Source of the DNA: Chordicoccus furentiruminis
GTDB taxonomy: Bacteria > Bacillota > Clostridia > Lachnospirales > Lachnospiraceae
Reading direction: 5' to 3'
Assembly: GCF_019355395.1 (NCBI RefSeq)
Contig: NZ_CP048829.1
Coordinates: 2,831,001 to 2,895,000, forward strand
Length of the DNA: 64,000 bases
Shown here: in pieces, positions 43,531-52,330 of the stretch
How the letters are laid out: every line of letters begins with the position of its first letter
How positions within the stretch are numbered: position 1 is the stretch's first letter
The notes under the pieces: model-generated
Database searches by the model: none
Told to the model about the DNA's origin: nothing
The model's input: only the letters and a program-made list of their open reading frames with translations
Translations under genes and position numbers: made by a program

Positions 43531-44226
43531 ATGAGAAGGGTACTGCTGAAGCTGAGCGGAGAGGCGCTCGCAGGTGAGAAGAAGACAGGTTTTGACGAGG
43601 AAACGGTGACTCGGGTTGCCGTTCAGGTAAAGGAGATCCTCGCTGAAGGCATTCAGGTGGCGATCGTGATCGGCGGGGGCAATTTCTGGCGCGGACGGAC
43701 ATCTCATGCCATCGACCGCACAAAGGCCGATCAGATCGGGATGCTGGCGACCGTCATGAACTGCATCTATGTGTCGGAAATTTTCCGCTCACAGGGAATG
43801 AGGACAAACGTGATGACGCCTTTTGCCGTTGGCGCGTTTACAGAGCTGTTTTCGAAGGATCGTGCAGTGGAACTGCTTGAGCAGGGAGAGGTTGTGTTTT
43901 TTGCGGGAGGCACCGGTCATCCGTATTTTTCGACGGATACAGGAGTCGTACTGCGGGCCATCGAGATGGAAGCGGACGAGATCCTGCTGGCAAAGGCGGT
44001 CGACGGCGTTTACGACAGTGATCCGAAGACCAACCCCGATGCGAGGAAGTATGATTCGGTTTCCATCGACGAGGTCGTGGAGAAGCAGCTCGGCGTGGTC
44101 GACGGGGCGGCGGCCGTGATGGCGAAGGAAAACCGGATGCCGATGCTCGTCTTCGGATTGAACGGCGAGAACAGCATCGCGAAGGCGGCCCGCGGCGTGG
44201 TCAGCGGAACCAGAGTGACAGTCTGA
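43531..44226 (+). CDS. pyrH: UMP kinase
   Basis: The 231-residue hexameric enzyme phosphorylates UMP to UDP. It shows the amino-acid-kinase loops LKLSGEAL, IVIGGGNFWRG, FFAGGTGHPYFSTDT and AVDGVYDSDPK. GGAGG precedes the ATG at 43531; a longer frame from 43411 has no site. frr and dxr follow, the usual gene order, except that uppS is missing between them. Confidence 0.95.
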   Translation: MRRVLLKLSGEALAGEKKTGFDEETVTRVAVQVKEILAEGIQVAIVIGGGNFWRGRTSHAIDRTKADQIGMLATVMNCIYVSEIFRSQGMRTNVMTPFAVGAFTELFSKDRAVELLEQGEVVFFAGGTGHPYFSTDTGVVLRAIEMEADEILLAKAVDGVYDSDPKTNPDARKYDSVSIDEVVEKQLGVVDGAAAVMAKENRMPMLVFGLNGENSIAKAARGVVSGTRVTV

Positions 44227-44262
44227 CGAACGGCTGCAAACGACGAAAGGAAGGACTGTAAG

Positions 44263-44817
44263 ATGAACGAGAGACTGAAGATCTATGATGAGAAGATGAC
44301 AAAAACGATGAAGAGCCTGGAGAGCGAGCTGCAGGCAGTCCGCGCAGGACGGGCGAATCCGCATGTCCTTGACAGGATCATGGTGGATTACTACGGCTCG
44401 CCGACCGCGATTCAGCAGGTCGCGAATGTGCAGGTGCCGGAGGCCCGTATGATCACCATCACACCCTGGGAGCCGAAGATGGTGAAGGCGATCAACAAGG
44501 CGATTCTTACATCTGATCTGGGAATCAATCCCTCGGATGACGGGCGCGTGATCCGCCTGGTGTTCCCTGAGCTGACCGAGGACCGGAGAAAGCAGCTTGT
44601 CAAAGACGTGAAGAAAAAGGGCGAGGGCGCCAAAGTGGCGGTGCGGAATATCCGCCGGGACGGCAACGAGATGCTGAAGAAGCTGAAAAAATCCGAGGAG
44701 GTTTCCGAGGACGAGGTCAGCGATGACGAGGAGCAGCTTCAGAAGATGACAGACCGGTACATCAAAAAAATCGACACCGCCATCGAGGAAAAGACGAAGG
44801 AGCTGATGACAATCTGA
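44263..44817 (+). CDS. frr: Ribosome recycling factor
   Basis: The 184-residue factor splits post-termination ribosomes with EF-G. The N-terminal helix with LQAVRAGRANPHVLD and the segment YYGSPTAIQQVA are family signatures, and the length is normal. AAAGGAAGGAC precedes the ATG. dxr starts on the last base of its stop. Confidence 0.95.
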   Translation: MNERLKIYDEKMTKTMKSLESELQAVRAGRANPHVLDRIMVDYYGSPTAIQQVANVQVPEARMITITPWEPKMVKAINKAILTSDLGINPSDDGRVIRLVFPELTEDRRKQLVKDVKKKGEGAKVAVRNIRRDGNEMLKKLKKSEEVSEDEVSDDEEQLQKMTDRYIKKIDTAIEEKTKELMTI

Positions 44818-45971
44818 TGAAGCGGATCGCTGTTCTTGGCTCGACCGGGTCGATCGGCACACAGACACTTGATGTCGTGCGGATGCACCCGGATCTTCTC
44901 CGTGTCACCGCACTTGGGTGCGGCCGTTCCATTGAACTTCTGGAGAAGCAGATTCGTGAATTTCATCCTGCTGTCGCGGCTGTCTTTGACCGGAAGGCGG
45001 CGGAGGATCTGAGAGCCCGGGTGAAGGATCTGCCCGTTCGTGTCGTGAGCGGCATGGACGGACTGATCGCGATGTGTTCCTCGGATGACGTCGACGTTGT
45101 GGTTACCGGGATCGTCGGCATGATCGGGATCCGTCCGACGATCGCCGCAATTGAGGCGGGGAAGGATATCGCGCTGGCGAACAAAGAGACCTGCGTGACG
45201 GCGGGACATATCATCATGCCGCTGGCCCGGAAGCATCAGGTCAGGATCCTGCCCGTGGATTCGGAGCATTCGGCGATTTTTCAGTCCCTTCAGGGGAGGG
45301 CCGGATCCCGGATCGGACGGATTATTCTGACAGCGTCCGGAGGACCGTTCCGCCGCATGACGGCAGAGCAGCTCTCTCAGGTGACGGTAAAGGAAGCACT
45401 GGCCCATCCGACATGGAGCATGGGACCGAAGGTGACCATCGATTCGGCCTCTATGGTTAATAAAGGACTGGAGGTCATCGAAGCCTGCTGGCTGTTTAAC
45501 GTGACGCCGGATCAGGTTGAAGTGGTGATTCAGCCTCAGAGCGCGATCCATTCGGCAGTGGAGTATGAGGACGGATCCATTCTCGCTCAGATGGGCGTAT
45601 CGGATATGAGGATCCCGATTCAGTACGCGCTGACCTGGCCGGAGCATCTTCCTTCGCCGGCCGCGCAGCTGGATTTGTTCGCTCTTGGCCATCTTGATTT
45701 TGAACGGCCGCGAGATGATTTGTTCCGGGGACTGCCGCTGGCGATATCGGCCGCCCGCACAGGCGGATCGATGCCGTGCGTATTCAACGCGGCGAACGAG
45801 TGGGCCAATGCCCGCTTCCGCAAAGGCGGCATCCGTTTCACGGAGATCTACGATATCATCGAGGCGGCGATGGCCGCGCATCAGGTGATCCGCGACCCGT
45901 CAGTCGACGATATTCTTCAGATTGAGGAGGAAATCGACCGCCGTCTTGATGAAACCTTTCAAGAAAGCTGA
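44817..45971 (+). CDS. dxr: 1-deoxy-D-xylulose 5-phosphate reductoisomerase
   Basis: The 384-residue enzyme makes 2-C-methyl-D-erythritol 4-phosphate in isoprenoid synthesis. NADPH loop GSTGSIGTQTL is at residues 7-17, LANKETCVTAG and PVDSEHSAIFQ are active-site segments with the metal ligands, and GGPFRRM is the flexible loop. It is coupled to frr. Instead of cdsA, an oxoacid dehydrogenase operon starts five bases downstream. Confidence 0.95.
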   Translation: MKRIAVLGSTGSIGTQTLDVVRMHPDLLRVTALGCGRSIELLEKQIREFHPAVAAVFDRKAAEDLRARVKDLPVRVVSGMDGLIAMCSSDDVDVVVTGIVGMIGIRPTIAAIEAGKDIALANKETCVTAGHIIMPLARKHQVRILPVDSEHSAIFQSLQGRAGSRIGRIILTASGGPFRRMTAEQLSQVTVKEALAHPTWSMGPKVTIDSASMVNKGLEVIEACWLFNVTPDQVEVVIQPQSAIHSAVEYEDGSILAQMGVSDMRIPIQYALTWPEHLPSPAAQLDLFALGHLDFERPRDDLFRGLPLAISAARTGGSMPCVFNAANEWANARFRKGGIRFTEIYDIIEAAMAAHQVIRDPSVDDILQIEEEIDRRLDETFQES

Positions 45972-45976
45972 ATATT

Positions 45977-46933
45977 ATGGATAAAGAACTCGCTATCAGG
46001 CTGCTCGGAAAGATGATGCTGGTGCGTAAGTTTGAGGAAAACGTACAGTACTATTTTTCACTGGGCATGATTCACGGCACCACCCATCTCGGGATCGGCG
46101 AGGAAGCGACGGACGCGGGCACCTGTCTCGCGCTGACAGCCGCTGACGATATGTTCGCCACGCACAGAGGACACGGGGCGGCGATCTGCAAGGGAATCGA
46201 TATCCGGCGCATGATGGCCGAGATCTTCGGGAAATCCACCGGGGTCTGCAAGGGCCGTGGCGGTTCGATGCACATTGCGGACAAGGACGCCGGTGTGCTC
46301 GGCGCAAACGGAATCGTCGGGCCCTCAATGGCGCTGGCCTGCGGGGCGGCTTTTGCGCATAAGAGACGGGGCGAAGAGGCGGTAGCGGCGGCGTTCTTCG
46401 GCGACGGCGCGACCAATGAGGGCATTTTTCACGAATCGATGAATCTGGCGTCCGTCTGGGGACTGCCGGTTCTCTTCGTGTGCATCAACAATCTGTACGG
46501 AATGAGCACCCATATTTCAAGGGTGATGAAGGATACCAATCTGGCAGACCGTGCAATTCCGTACGCGATGAAGGCGTGGACGGTGGACGGGAACGATGCG
46601 GAGGCGGTCTGCGATACGGTGACGAAGGCACGTGCATACGCGCTCTCAAGGAAGGAGCCTGTCCTGATCGTGGAGAATACCTACCGTATTTCAGGACACA
46701 GCAAGTCGGACGGCAACCTTTACCGGACAAAGGAAGAGATCAATTACTGGAAACAGCTGGATCCGATCCGGCTGCATGAGAAGAAAATGCTGGAACGCGG
46801 ACTGGCCACACAGAAGGAGATCGAAGAGCTGGAGCGGCAGGCAGCCGGGCTCGTTGAGGATGCGGTCAATTTCGCGATCGAAAGTCCGTATCCGAAAGTG
46901 GAGGATCTGTACGAAGATGTCTACGCAGAATGA
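45977..46933 (+). CDS. 2-oxoacid (pyruvate or acetoin) dehydrogenase E1 alpha
   Basis: The 318-residue subunit binds thiamine diphosphate: [15 protein letters not shown] and INNLYG form the cofactor motif near residue 145. [10 protein letters not shown] and GRGGSMH are typical of the PdhA/AcoA group. Sequence alone does not separate pyruvate from acetoin dehydrogenase. It starts five bases after dxr, probably read from the same transcript, and overlaps E1 beta by 17 bases. Confidence 0.85.
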   Translation: MDKELAIRLLGKMMLVRKFEENVQYYFSLGMIHGTTHLGIGEEATDAGTCLALTAADDMFATHRGHGAAICKGIDIRRMMAEIFGKSTGVCKGRGGSMHIADKDAGVLGANGIVGPSMALACGAAFAHKRRGEEAVAAAFFGDGATNEGIFHESMNLASVWGLPVLFVCINNLYGMSTHISRVMKDTNLADRAIPYAMKAWTVDGNDAEAVCDTVTKARAYALSRKEPVLIVENTYRISGHSKSDGNLYRTKEEINYWKQLDPIRLHEKKMLERGLATQKEIEELERQAAGLVEDAVNFAIESPYPKVEDLYEDVYAE

Positions 46934-47900
46934 AATCACATACGCTCAGGCGATCCGGGATGCGATGTGCGAGGAACTGCGGCGGGATGAAAACGTCTTC
47001 CTGATGGGAGAGGACATCGGCGTGTACCGCGGCGCGTTCGGTGTGACACAGGATATGTATCAGAAGTTTCCGGACCGGGTGATTGACACACCGATTTCGG
47101 AGGCAGGGTTTGTGGGCTGCGCCATCGGAGCCGCACTGGAAGGCATGCGTCCGATCGTGGAGATCATGTTCTCGGACTTCCTGAGCGTCTGCTGGGATAT
47201 GATCCTCAATCAGGCCCCGAAGATGCACTTTATGTTCGGAGGAAAGGTTTCGGTGCCGCTCGTGATCCGGACGGCGGCCGGCTGCGGAACCGGCGCAGCC
47301 GCCCAGCATTCTCAATCTCTGGAGGCGATGCTCTGTCACATTCCGGGACTCAAGGTGATCGCGCCCTCAACGCCGTACGACGCGAAGGGGCTCCTGAAGT
47401 CGGCGGTCCGTGACAACAATCCGGTCATTTTCCTTGAGCAGAAACTGCTTTACCGCACGAGAGGCGTTGTTCCGGAGAAAGAGTACACAATTCCGATCGG
47501 GAAGGCCGACGTCAAGCGGACCGGAACGGATGTCACCATCGTCACGTACGGACGCATGGTGACGCTCTGCCTTTCGGCGGCGGAGACGCTGGCGAAGGAG
47601 GGCATTTCCGCGGAAGTGATCGACCTCCGGACACTGCTTCCGATGGACAAGCCCGCGGTGATCGAATCGGTGAGGAAAACAAAGCACCTCCTGATCGTCC
47701 ATGAAGCGGTGAAGACGGGCGGTCTGGGCGGAGAGATCGCGGCCAGTGTCGCGGAGTCGGATGCATTCTACTATCTGGACGCACCGATCCGAAGGCTGGC
47801 GGCGGCGGATACGCCGGTGCCATTCTCTCCGGTTCTGGAGAAGGGCGCGCTGCCGGACGAAGAGAAGATCTGCGAGGCGGTGCGTGAGGAAGTCGGGTGA
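46917..47900 (+). CDS. 2-oxoacid (pyruvate or acetoin) dehydrogenase E1 beta
   Basis: The 327-residue transketolase-like subunit completes the E1 tetramer. Its signatures are [26 protein letters not shown], and, in the C-terminal domain, DLRTLLPMD and [12 protein letters not shown]. The ATG at 46917 has a GGAGG-containing site; the frame that opens at 46776 is a shadow of E1 alpha. The E2 gene starts four bases after its stop. Confidence 0.9.
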   Translation: MSTQNEITYAQAIRDAMCEELRRDENVFLMGEDIGVYRGAFGVTQDMYQKFPDRVIDTPISEAGFVGCAIGAALEGMRPIVEIMFSDFLSVCWDMILNQAPKMHFMFGGKVSVPLVIRTAAGCGTGAAAQHSQSLEAMLCHIPGLKVIAPSTPYDAKGLLKSAVRDNNPVIFLEQKLLYRTRGVVPEKEYTIPIGKADVKRTGTDVTIVTYGRMVTLCLSAAETLAKEGISAEVIDLRTLLPMDKPAVIESVRKTKHLLIVHEAVKTGGLGGEIAASVAESDAFYYLDAPIRRLAAADTPVPFSPVLEKGALPDEEKICEAVREEVG

Positions 47901-47904
47901 AGCG

Positions 47905-48894
47905 ATGACGTTTGTAAAGGCGACCCCCTATGCGCGGAAGACGGCGAAACAGTATCATATCGATCTTTCGGCCGTGACGCCGACCGGGCCGGACGGCGCG
48001 GTAAAGGCGAGGGACGTGCTTCGCGCGAGAGAGGGAAGACAGAGGATCCGCGAGGTGTTTGCGACGCCGCTGGCACGCAGAATCGCGGATTCGATGCATA
48101 TCGATCTGGAAGGAATCCGCGGAACCGGCATCGGCGGCAGAATCGGAAAGGATGACGTTCTGCACGCAGCGGGGAAGGCGGATTATGTTCTGCAGCCCGG
48201 AGAACTCAGGGAGAGCATGAGCAGCATGCGCAGGGTGATCGCGGCAAGTATGAGCGAGGCCGCCGCGATTCCGACTGTGACGGTGACGACCAAGGTGGAT
48301 GTCACGCGGCTTCAGGAGATGAGGCTTCATCATAACGGGAAGAGTAAGATTCACTACACGGTCAACGATCTCGTACTGATGGCCGCGGCGAAGGCGCTTC
48401 TCAAAAACAAACGGCTTCTGTGCTCTTACGCGGGCGACCGTATCATTTACAAGAACGACATCAACATCGGCATTGCCGTGTCTCTTGATGAAGGAATCCT
48501 TGTTCCGGTTCTTAAGGAGGCGGACACGCTGACTCCGGAGGAGCTCGCGGAGAAGGCGCATGATCTTATCCGAAGAGCCAGAGAGAAAAGTGTGACGCCG
48601 GATGAATGCAGCCATTCGACCTTCACGGTCACGAATATGGGGATGTACGGTGTGGAGGCGTTTACGCCGATGCTTCATCTGCCTGAAGCCGCGGTTCTCG
48701 GGGTCTGCTCGATCTATGACGGGTGCGCGGTGAAGGACGGTGCCGTCGAGGTCCGGAAGCTCATGCACATCTGCACGACATTTGATCACCGGCTTCTGGA
48801 TGGAGCGCAGGCCGCCGTGTTCAACCTGGCTGTCCGTGAGTTTCTTGAGCATCCGGAAAGCCTGATCGGCGGAACGGAAGCGGCGGAAGAATGA
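47905..48894 (+). CDS. Dihydrolipoyl acyltransferase E2 without lipoyl domain
   Basis: The 329-residue protein has two peripheral-subunit-binding domains in tandem (about residues 6-45 and 53-90: TPYARKTAKQYHIDL and TPLARRIADSMHIDL) and then the E2 catalytic core, with the active-site DHRLLDG near residue 300. A normal E2 starts with one or more lipoyl domains of about 80 residues; here none exists, and the E1 beta stop four bases upstream leaves no room for one. Acyl groups must therefore be carried by a lipoyl domain on another subunit, presumably the E3-like protein encoded next. The core would still form the 24- or 60-subunit scaffold. Confidence 0.85.
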   Translation: MTFVKATPYARKTAKQYHIDLSAVTPTGPDGAVKARDVLRAREGRQRIREVFATPLARRIADSMHIDLEGIRGTGIGGRIGKDDVLHAAGKADYVLQPGELRESMSSMRRVIAASMSEAAAIPTVTVTTKVDVTRLQEMRLHHNGKSKIHYTVNDLVLMAAAKALLKNKRLLCSYAGDRIIYKNDINIGIAVSLDEGILVPVLKEADTLTPEELAEKAHDLIRRAREKSVTPDECSHSTFTVTNMGMYGVEAFTPMLHLPEAAVLGVCSIYDGCAVKDGAVEVRKLMHICTTFDHRLLDGAQAAVFNLAVREFLEHPESLIGGTEAAEE

Positions 48895-48926
48895 CAGGAA
48901 CGATGGATCAGCGGGGAGAAAAAAGC

Positions 48927-48956
48927 CGGGCGCTCTTCGGGGCGCCCGTTTTTTTT
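48927..48956 (+). terminator. Strong terminator between E2 and the E3-like gene
   Basis: CGGGCGC (48927-48933) pairs with GCGCCCG (48942-48948), followed by eight T residues. It would reduce expression of the E3-like gene relative to E1-E2 unless bypassed; no separate promoter is obvious in the short gap. Confidence 0.85.
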
Positions 48957-48978
48957 GAAGCGAATTCTGGAGGATAAA

Positions 48979-50682
48979 ATGGCAAAAGAAGTGTTTATGC
49001 CGAAGGCCGGCATGGATATGCAGGAAGGCACAATCGTCCGCTGGCTTGCGGAAACAGGCGATACGGTGAAACAAGGCGATGCACTGCTGGAGATCGAGAC
49101 GGACAAGGTCACGATGGAGGTCGAATCGCCTGCGGACGGCACGCTTCTCGTGAAATATTTTGATGACGGCGCGGTCGTTCCGGTCGTGACCGTCATCGGG
49201 TATGTTGGCGAGAAGGGCGAGAAGGTGCCGGATCATCCGACGATGGCCGGAGGGAGCGTCCGCGAGGAGGAGGAGAGGATGCTCGGCGCGGATGAGCGCC
49301 GCTCGCAGGAGCGGACGTACGAATACCGCGTGGCCGTCATCGGGGGCGGTCCGGCCGGCTGTGTCGCCGCGCTGAAAGCGGCCCGGATGGGAGCAAAGAC
49401 CGTGCTGTTCGAACGCGGACATCTGGGAGGAACCAGTACAGGAGAGGGATCGGTCCCGATGACGGCTTATAACCGGACCGCCGCCGTTCTGGATGCGGCG
49501 GAAGCGGAAGCCGGACGCGGTATCCGATCGTCCGGCTTTTCCTTTGACCTTGCGGAGCTGAAGGAATGGAAGGATCGGACGGTCGCGTCAATCCGGAGGG
49601 AGACGGAAGAGAAGCTGAAAAAAGAAGGCGTGGAGATCGTAAGAGACATGGCCGCGCTGATCGGGCGCCACCATATCCGGACGGGTCAGAAGACCTACCG
49701 AGCGGAGAACATCATTCTGTGCTGCGGATCGCATGCGGTCCGCCTTGATGTGCCGGGGGCGGATCTTGAGGGAATCGTCACGAGCGAGGCGATGTTCGAA
49801 CTTACGGAAGTGCCGGCCAGCCTGGTTATCGTCGGAGGCGGCGTCATCGGGTGCGAGATGGCTTCCGTTTGGAGCCGTTTCGGATCCCGCGTGACGCTGG
49901 TCGAGCGTCAGCCGTCCATTCTTCCTACCTTTGACGGGGAAATTGCGTCTGCGGTTTCGAACGCGTTCACTGCCCGTGGAATCCGGGTGCTGACCGGGAG
50001 ACAGGTGGCGTCTTTCGAGGGAGAAAACGGTCATCCGATGCTCGTGCTCAGGGACGGAGAGGAGCTGTCCGCCGAACGGATCCTGCTGGCAGCGGGGCGG
50101 AAGCCAGAGCTCGGCGCGCTGGGTTCCCTTGCCGGCCAGCTCGATTTTGAGAGAGGAAAGCTGATGGTCGATTCCTGCTGCCGCACGAACCTCGACAGTA
50201 TTTTCGCCTGCGGCGATATGACGAACCAGAGCATACTCGCACACTCCGCGATGAAGATGGGCGAGGCGGCCGCCCAGACCGCGTGCGGATCACCGAAGGA
50301 GGTTCACCTGAACCGTGTGCCTCTCAATCTTTACGCGATCCCGGAAGCGGCCGGCATCGGGCTCACTGAAGCGCAGGCGCGGAAACGGGGGGATATCCTG
50401 GTCGGCCGGTGCCCGTTTTCTCTTAACAGCCGCGCCGTTGCAGGCGGACAGACAGAAGGGTTTGTGAAGGTCATCGCTGACCGTGCGTACGGGGAGATCC
50501 TCGGCGTGCATATCGTAGGAGGTCTTGCGACCGAGATGATCGCCGAGGCCAAGACGCTGATGGATATGGAGATCACGGTTTATGAAGTGAAGGATATCGT
50601 GCATGCGCATCCGACATGGAATGAGGCGATTCAGGCGGCATGCGCCGACGCGATCGGAGACAGGCTGGTTCTGACGGTCTGA
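48979..50682 (+). CDS. Lipoyl-domain E3-like flavoprotein lacking redox cysteines
   Basis: The 567-residue protein joins a lipoyl domain (residues 1-80, lipoylation lysine K43 in ETDKVTM) to a dihydrolipoyl dehydrogenase-like flavoprotein (FAD loop GGGPAGCVAA near 122, NAD loop VGGGVIGCEMAS, GDMTNQ, and C-terminal HAHPTWNEA with the His-Glu pair). In true E3 the FAD loop is followed by a CxxxxC disulfide. Here LGGTSTGEGS places serines at 153 (codon AGT, 49435) and 158 (codon TCG, 49450), so the normal disulfide relay cannot work. It may serve mainly as lipoyl carrier for the lipoyl-less E2, with oxidation by another E3, or use a different mechanism. GGAGG sets the ATG. Confidence 0.85.
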   Translation: MAKEVFMPKAGMDMQEGTIVRWLAETGDTVKQGDALLEIETDKVTMEVESPADGTLLVKYFDDGAVVPVVTVIGYVGEKGEKVPDHPTMAGGSVREEEERMLGADERRSQERTYEYRVAVIGGGPAGCVAALKAARMGAKTVLFERGHLGGTSTGEGSVPMTAYNRTAAVLDAAEAEAGRGIRSSGFSFDLAELKEWKDRTVASIRRETEEKLKKEGVEIVRDMAALIGRHHIRTGQKTYRAENIILCCGSHAVRLDVPGADLEGIVTSEAMFELTEVPASLVIVGGGVIGCEMASVWSRFGSRVTLVERQPSILPTFDGEIASAVSNAFTARGIRVLTGRQVASFEGENGHPMLVLRDGEELSAERILLAAGRKPELGALGSLAGQLDFERGKLMVDSCCRTNLDSIFACGDMTNQSILAHSAMKMGEAAAQTACGSPKEVHLNRVPLNLYAIPEAAGIGLTEAQARKRGDILVGRCPFSLNSRAVAGGQTEGFVKVIADRAYGEILGVHIVGGLATEMIAEAKTLMDMEITVYEVKDIVHAHPTWNEAIQAACADAIGDRLVLTV

Positions 50683-50683
50683 G

Positions 50684-50700
50684 GCGCCTGCTTCAGGCGC
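50684..50700. other. Short hairpin between convergent genes
   Basis: GCGCCTG and CAGGCGC form a perfect 7-base stem with a 3-base loop. No T-run follows on either strand, so it is not a standard terminator, though it may help to separate the convergent genes. Confidence 0.4.
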
Positions 50701-50721
50701 AAATAAGTTGAAACGATACGG

Positions 50722-51288
50722 TCACGGATGAGTCCGGAGCCATTCGGAAAATGCGTCCGCCAGCCGGAGGTGGCCGGCTGCATTTAAATGAAGGCCGTCG
50801 GCAAGAAAGCCGCGCAGCGCATCGAAAGTCAGGGATTCAAAGACAGCCGCGAAATCAACGCACTCTTTCTGTGAGCGGATCCACTCGTTAAGAGAGAGCC
50901 GGAGGAGCTGCGCGTCGTCAAGGCAGACCGCTTTCCTGAAAGCGGCAGGAGCCATGGAAGGAAGATAGGGAGGAATTGTGGCGAGAAGCGTGCGGATATC
51001 GTACGCTTCCGCTTCACGGACGAGAAACAGAAGGAAACGGCGGGTCTCGGCCGGATCGCGGCGAAGGAAAAAATCGTTGGATCCGGCAAGGAGAAGAACG
51101 GCATCGGGACGCTCTGCCAGTACCTGACGGTCGAAACGGCTCAGAAGACCGCGCGTCGTGTCTCCGTTCCGCCCCCGGTTAATCACCCGGAAGCCGCAGC
51201 GGCCTCCGAGTTTTGCCGTCCAGCACTCAGAGCGCCGTACCAGAGGCCCGAAGACCAGACTGTCTCCTATGCAGATCATTGTTTTCAT
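50722..51288 (-). CDS. SGNH/GDSL hydrolase
   Basis: The 188-residue cytoplasmic esterase-like protein has all SGNH blocks: GDSLVFG (nucleophile serine near residue 8), a glycine-containing NRGRNGDT, GSNDFF, and DGLHLNAAGH with the Asp-His pair. It resembles small acyl-hydrolases such as TesA-like enzymes; substrate unknown. The ATG at 51288 lies inside the end of lplA, giving a 62-base overlap, and a start five codons earlier is also open. It is transcribed with lplA, convergent with the E3-like gene. Confidence 0.75.
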   Translation of the reverse strand: MKTMICIGDSLVFGPLVRRSECWTAKLGGRCGFRVINRGRNGDTTRGLLSRFDRQVLAERPDAVLLLAGSNDFFLRRDPAETRRFLLFLVREAEAYDIRTLLATIPPYLPSMAPAAFRKAVCLDDAQLLRLSLNEWIRSQKECVDFAAVFESLTFDALRGFLADGLHLNAAGHLRLADAFSEWLRTHP

Positions 51289-52078
51289 CGGATTTCCTGT
51301 CAAAAATGCCGTCGAGCATGCTCTTCGGCCGGATGCATTTCACCGGAGGAACGGTTTTGACCAGACTGTCGAGATCACCGGCGGCATCGTTCAGGGGAAG
51401 CACCCGCTGCATCTGGCTCAGAATGCCGGCTTCAAGAAGATTCATGAACTGGGAGGTGCTCACGCCGGGAAAATAGACGGAAAGAGGCACCACGCGGCTG
51501 TGCACCGAGCAGATTCCGTGACGGGCCATCTTGGACTGGGAAGGAGTCAGCACGCAGTCCATGATGTCAAGATCCACGTTGTAACAGATACAGCCGTGGG
51601 AGAGAATCCGGTTTCCGTCCAGACAGGCCGCCGTACCGCAGACCTTCATACCGTTGATCATGATATCGTTCCGGTCGTTGAAGGCAGCCGGCAGCCCCAT
51701 GCGCCTGAGCGCAAGGAGAACCGGCCCGGCCAGCTCTCTGAGCGAGAAGCCGCCATCCTCGGGAAGGTCGGTGATCATCGTGTAGTTGATGTTGCCGAGA
51801 TCATGATAGACGGCGCCCCCGCCGGTGGAGCGGCGGACGACCTGAATGCCCTGAGAACTCGCGTAGCGCAGATCGACCTCGTTCTCGGCGATCTGGTTCT
51901 TTCCGATGACGACGGTTCTCTGATTGCGCCACAGCAGAAAGACCGGGTATGATCGGACATTCCTGAGAAGCGCTTCCTCCAGACGGAGGTTCCAGGTCGG
52001 GTCGTAAGAGGGACTGCGGCCGTACAGCACGGTTTGAGCGGAAAAATCAAACGGATTTGTATCAGCTGAAGTATTCAT
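51227..52078 (-). CDS. lplA: Lipoate-protein ligase A, short form
   Basis: The 283-residue protein attaches lipoate to lipoyl domains. Signatures are RRSTGGGAVYHDLGNINYT near residue 75 and the lysine motif NGMKVCGTA near 150. It is shorter than full LplA (about 330 residues), and the C-terminal accessory domain appears reduced, so it may depend on a partner or act as a lipoyl transferase. Placing it beside an oxoacid dehydrogenase operon fits lipoylation of K43 in the E3-like protein. No ribosome binding site precedes the ATG and the promoter ends about seven bases before it, suggesting leaderless translation. Confidence 0.85.
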   Translation of the reverse strand: MNTSADTNPFDFSAQTVLYGRSPSYDPTWNLRLEEALLRNVRSYPVFLLWRNQRTVVIGKNQIAENEVDLRYASSQGIQVVRRSTGGGAVYHDLGNINYTMITDLPEDGGFSLRELAGPVLLALRRMGLPAAFNDRNDIMINGMKVCGTAACLDGNRILSHGCICYNVDLDIMDCVLTPSQSKMARHGICSVHSRVVPLSVYFPGVSTSQFMNLLEAGILSQMQRVLPLNDAAGDLDSLVKTVPPVKCIRPKSMLDGIFDRKSDENNDLHRRQSGLRASGTAL

Positions 52079-52085
52079 GAGAATC

Positions 52086-52114
52086 AGTATAGCATGCTTT
52101 ATTATGCGTGACAA
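52086..52114 (-). promoter_or_regulatory. lplA promoter, close to start codon
   Basis: On the minus strand TTGTCA (52114-52109) and TATACT (52091-52086) are 17 bases apart. Transcription would begin at about 52079, one base before the ATG. Confidence 0.65.
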
Positions 52115-52330
52115 AAGACGAAAATGGCAGAATTACAGACAAAACCATCTGAAAATTATGCAAAATTCCTAAAAACGACAGACACCCGCCGAATTCCCGG
52201 ATTGAGTTTTACATGAGGCTGTGTGATAATGCTGATAGAAAATGTCCGGTGACGGGACGGGACGCCGGGAGCATGCAGCCCGCTGCGGATCCGCAGACCG
52301 GGTACCGGGAGGAAGCGAGGCGCAGATAAA
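52115..52330. other. Gap between divergent lplA and cdsA
   Basis: Nothing recognisable as a gene is present. The rightward promoter of cdsA is not obvious; short GC-rich inverted repeats near 52250-52315 were not resolved into a known element. Confidence 0.3.

Noticed and set aside
47746-47904. Upstream extension of E2 that might hold a lipoyl domain
   Set aside because: The extended frame is the Arg-rich shadow of E1 beta and has no ETDK-type motif.
47542-49422. 626-codon open frame on the minus strand
   Set aside because: It lies opposite E1 beta, E2 and the lipoyl region of the E3-like gene, is rich in Arg, His and Pro, and has no ribosome binding site. It is a shadow caused by high GC at third positions.
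49435-49452. Selenocysteine or read-through at the two E3 positions
   Set aside because: The codons are AGT and TCG, plain serine codons, not TGA.
50684-50700. Hairpin as bidirectional terminator
   Set aside because: No T-run follows on either strand.
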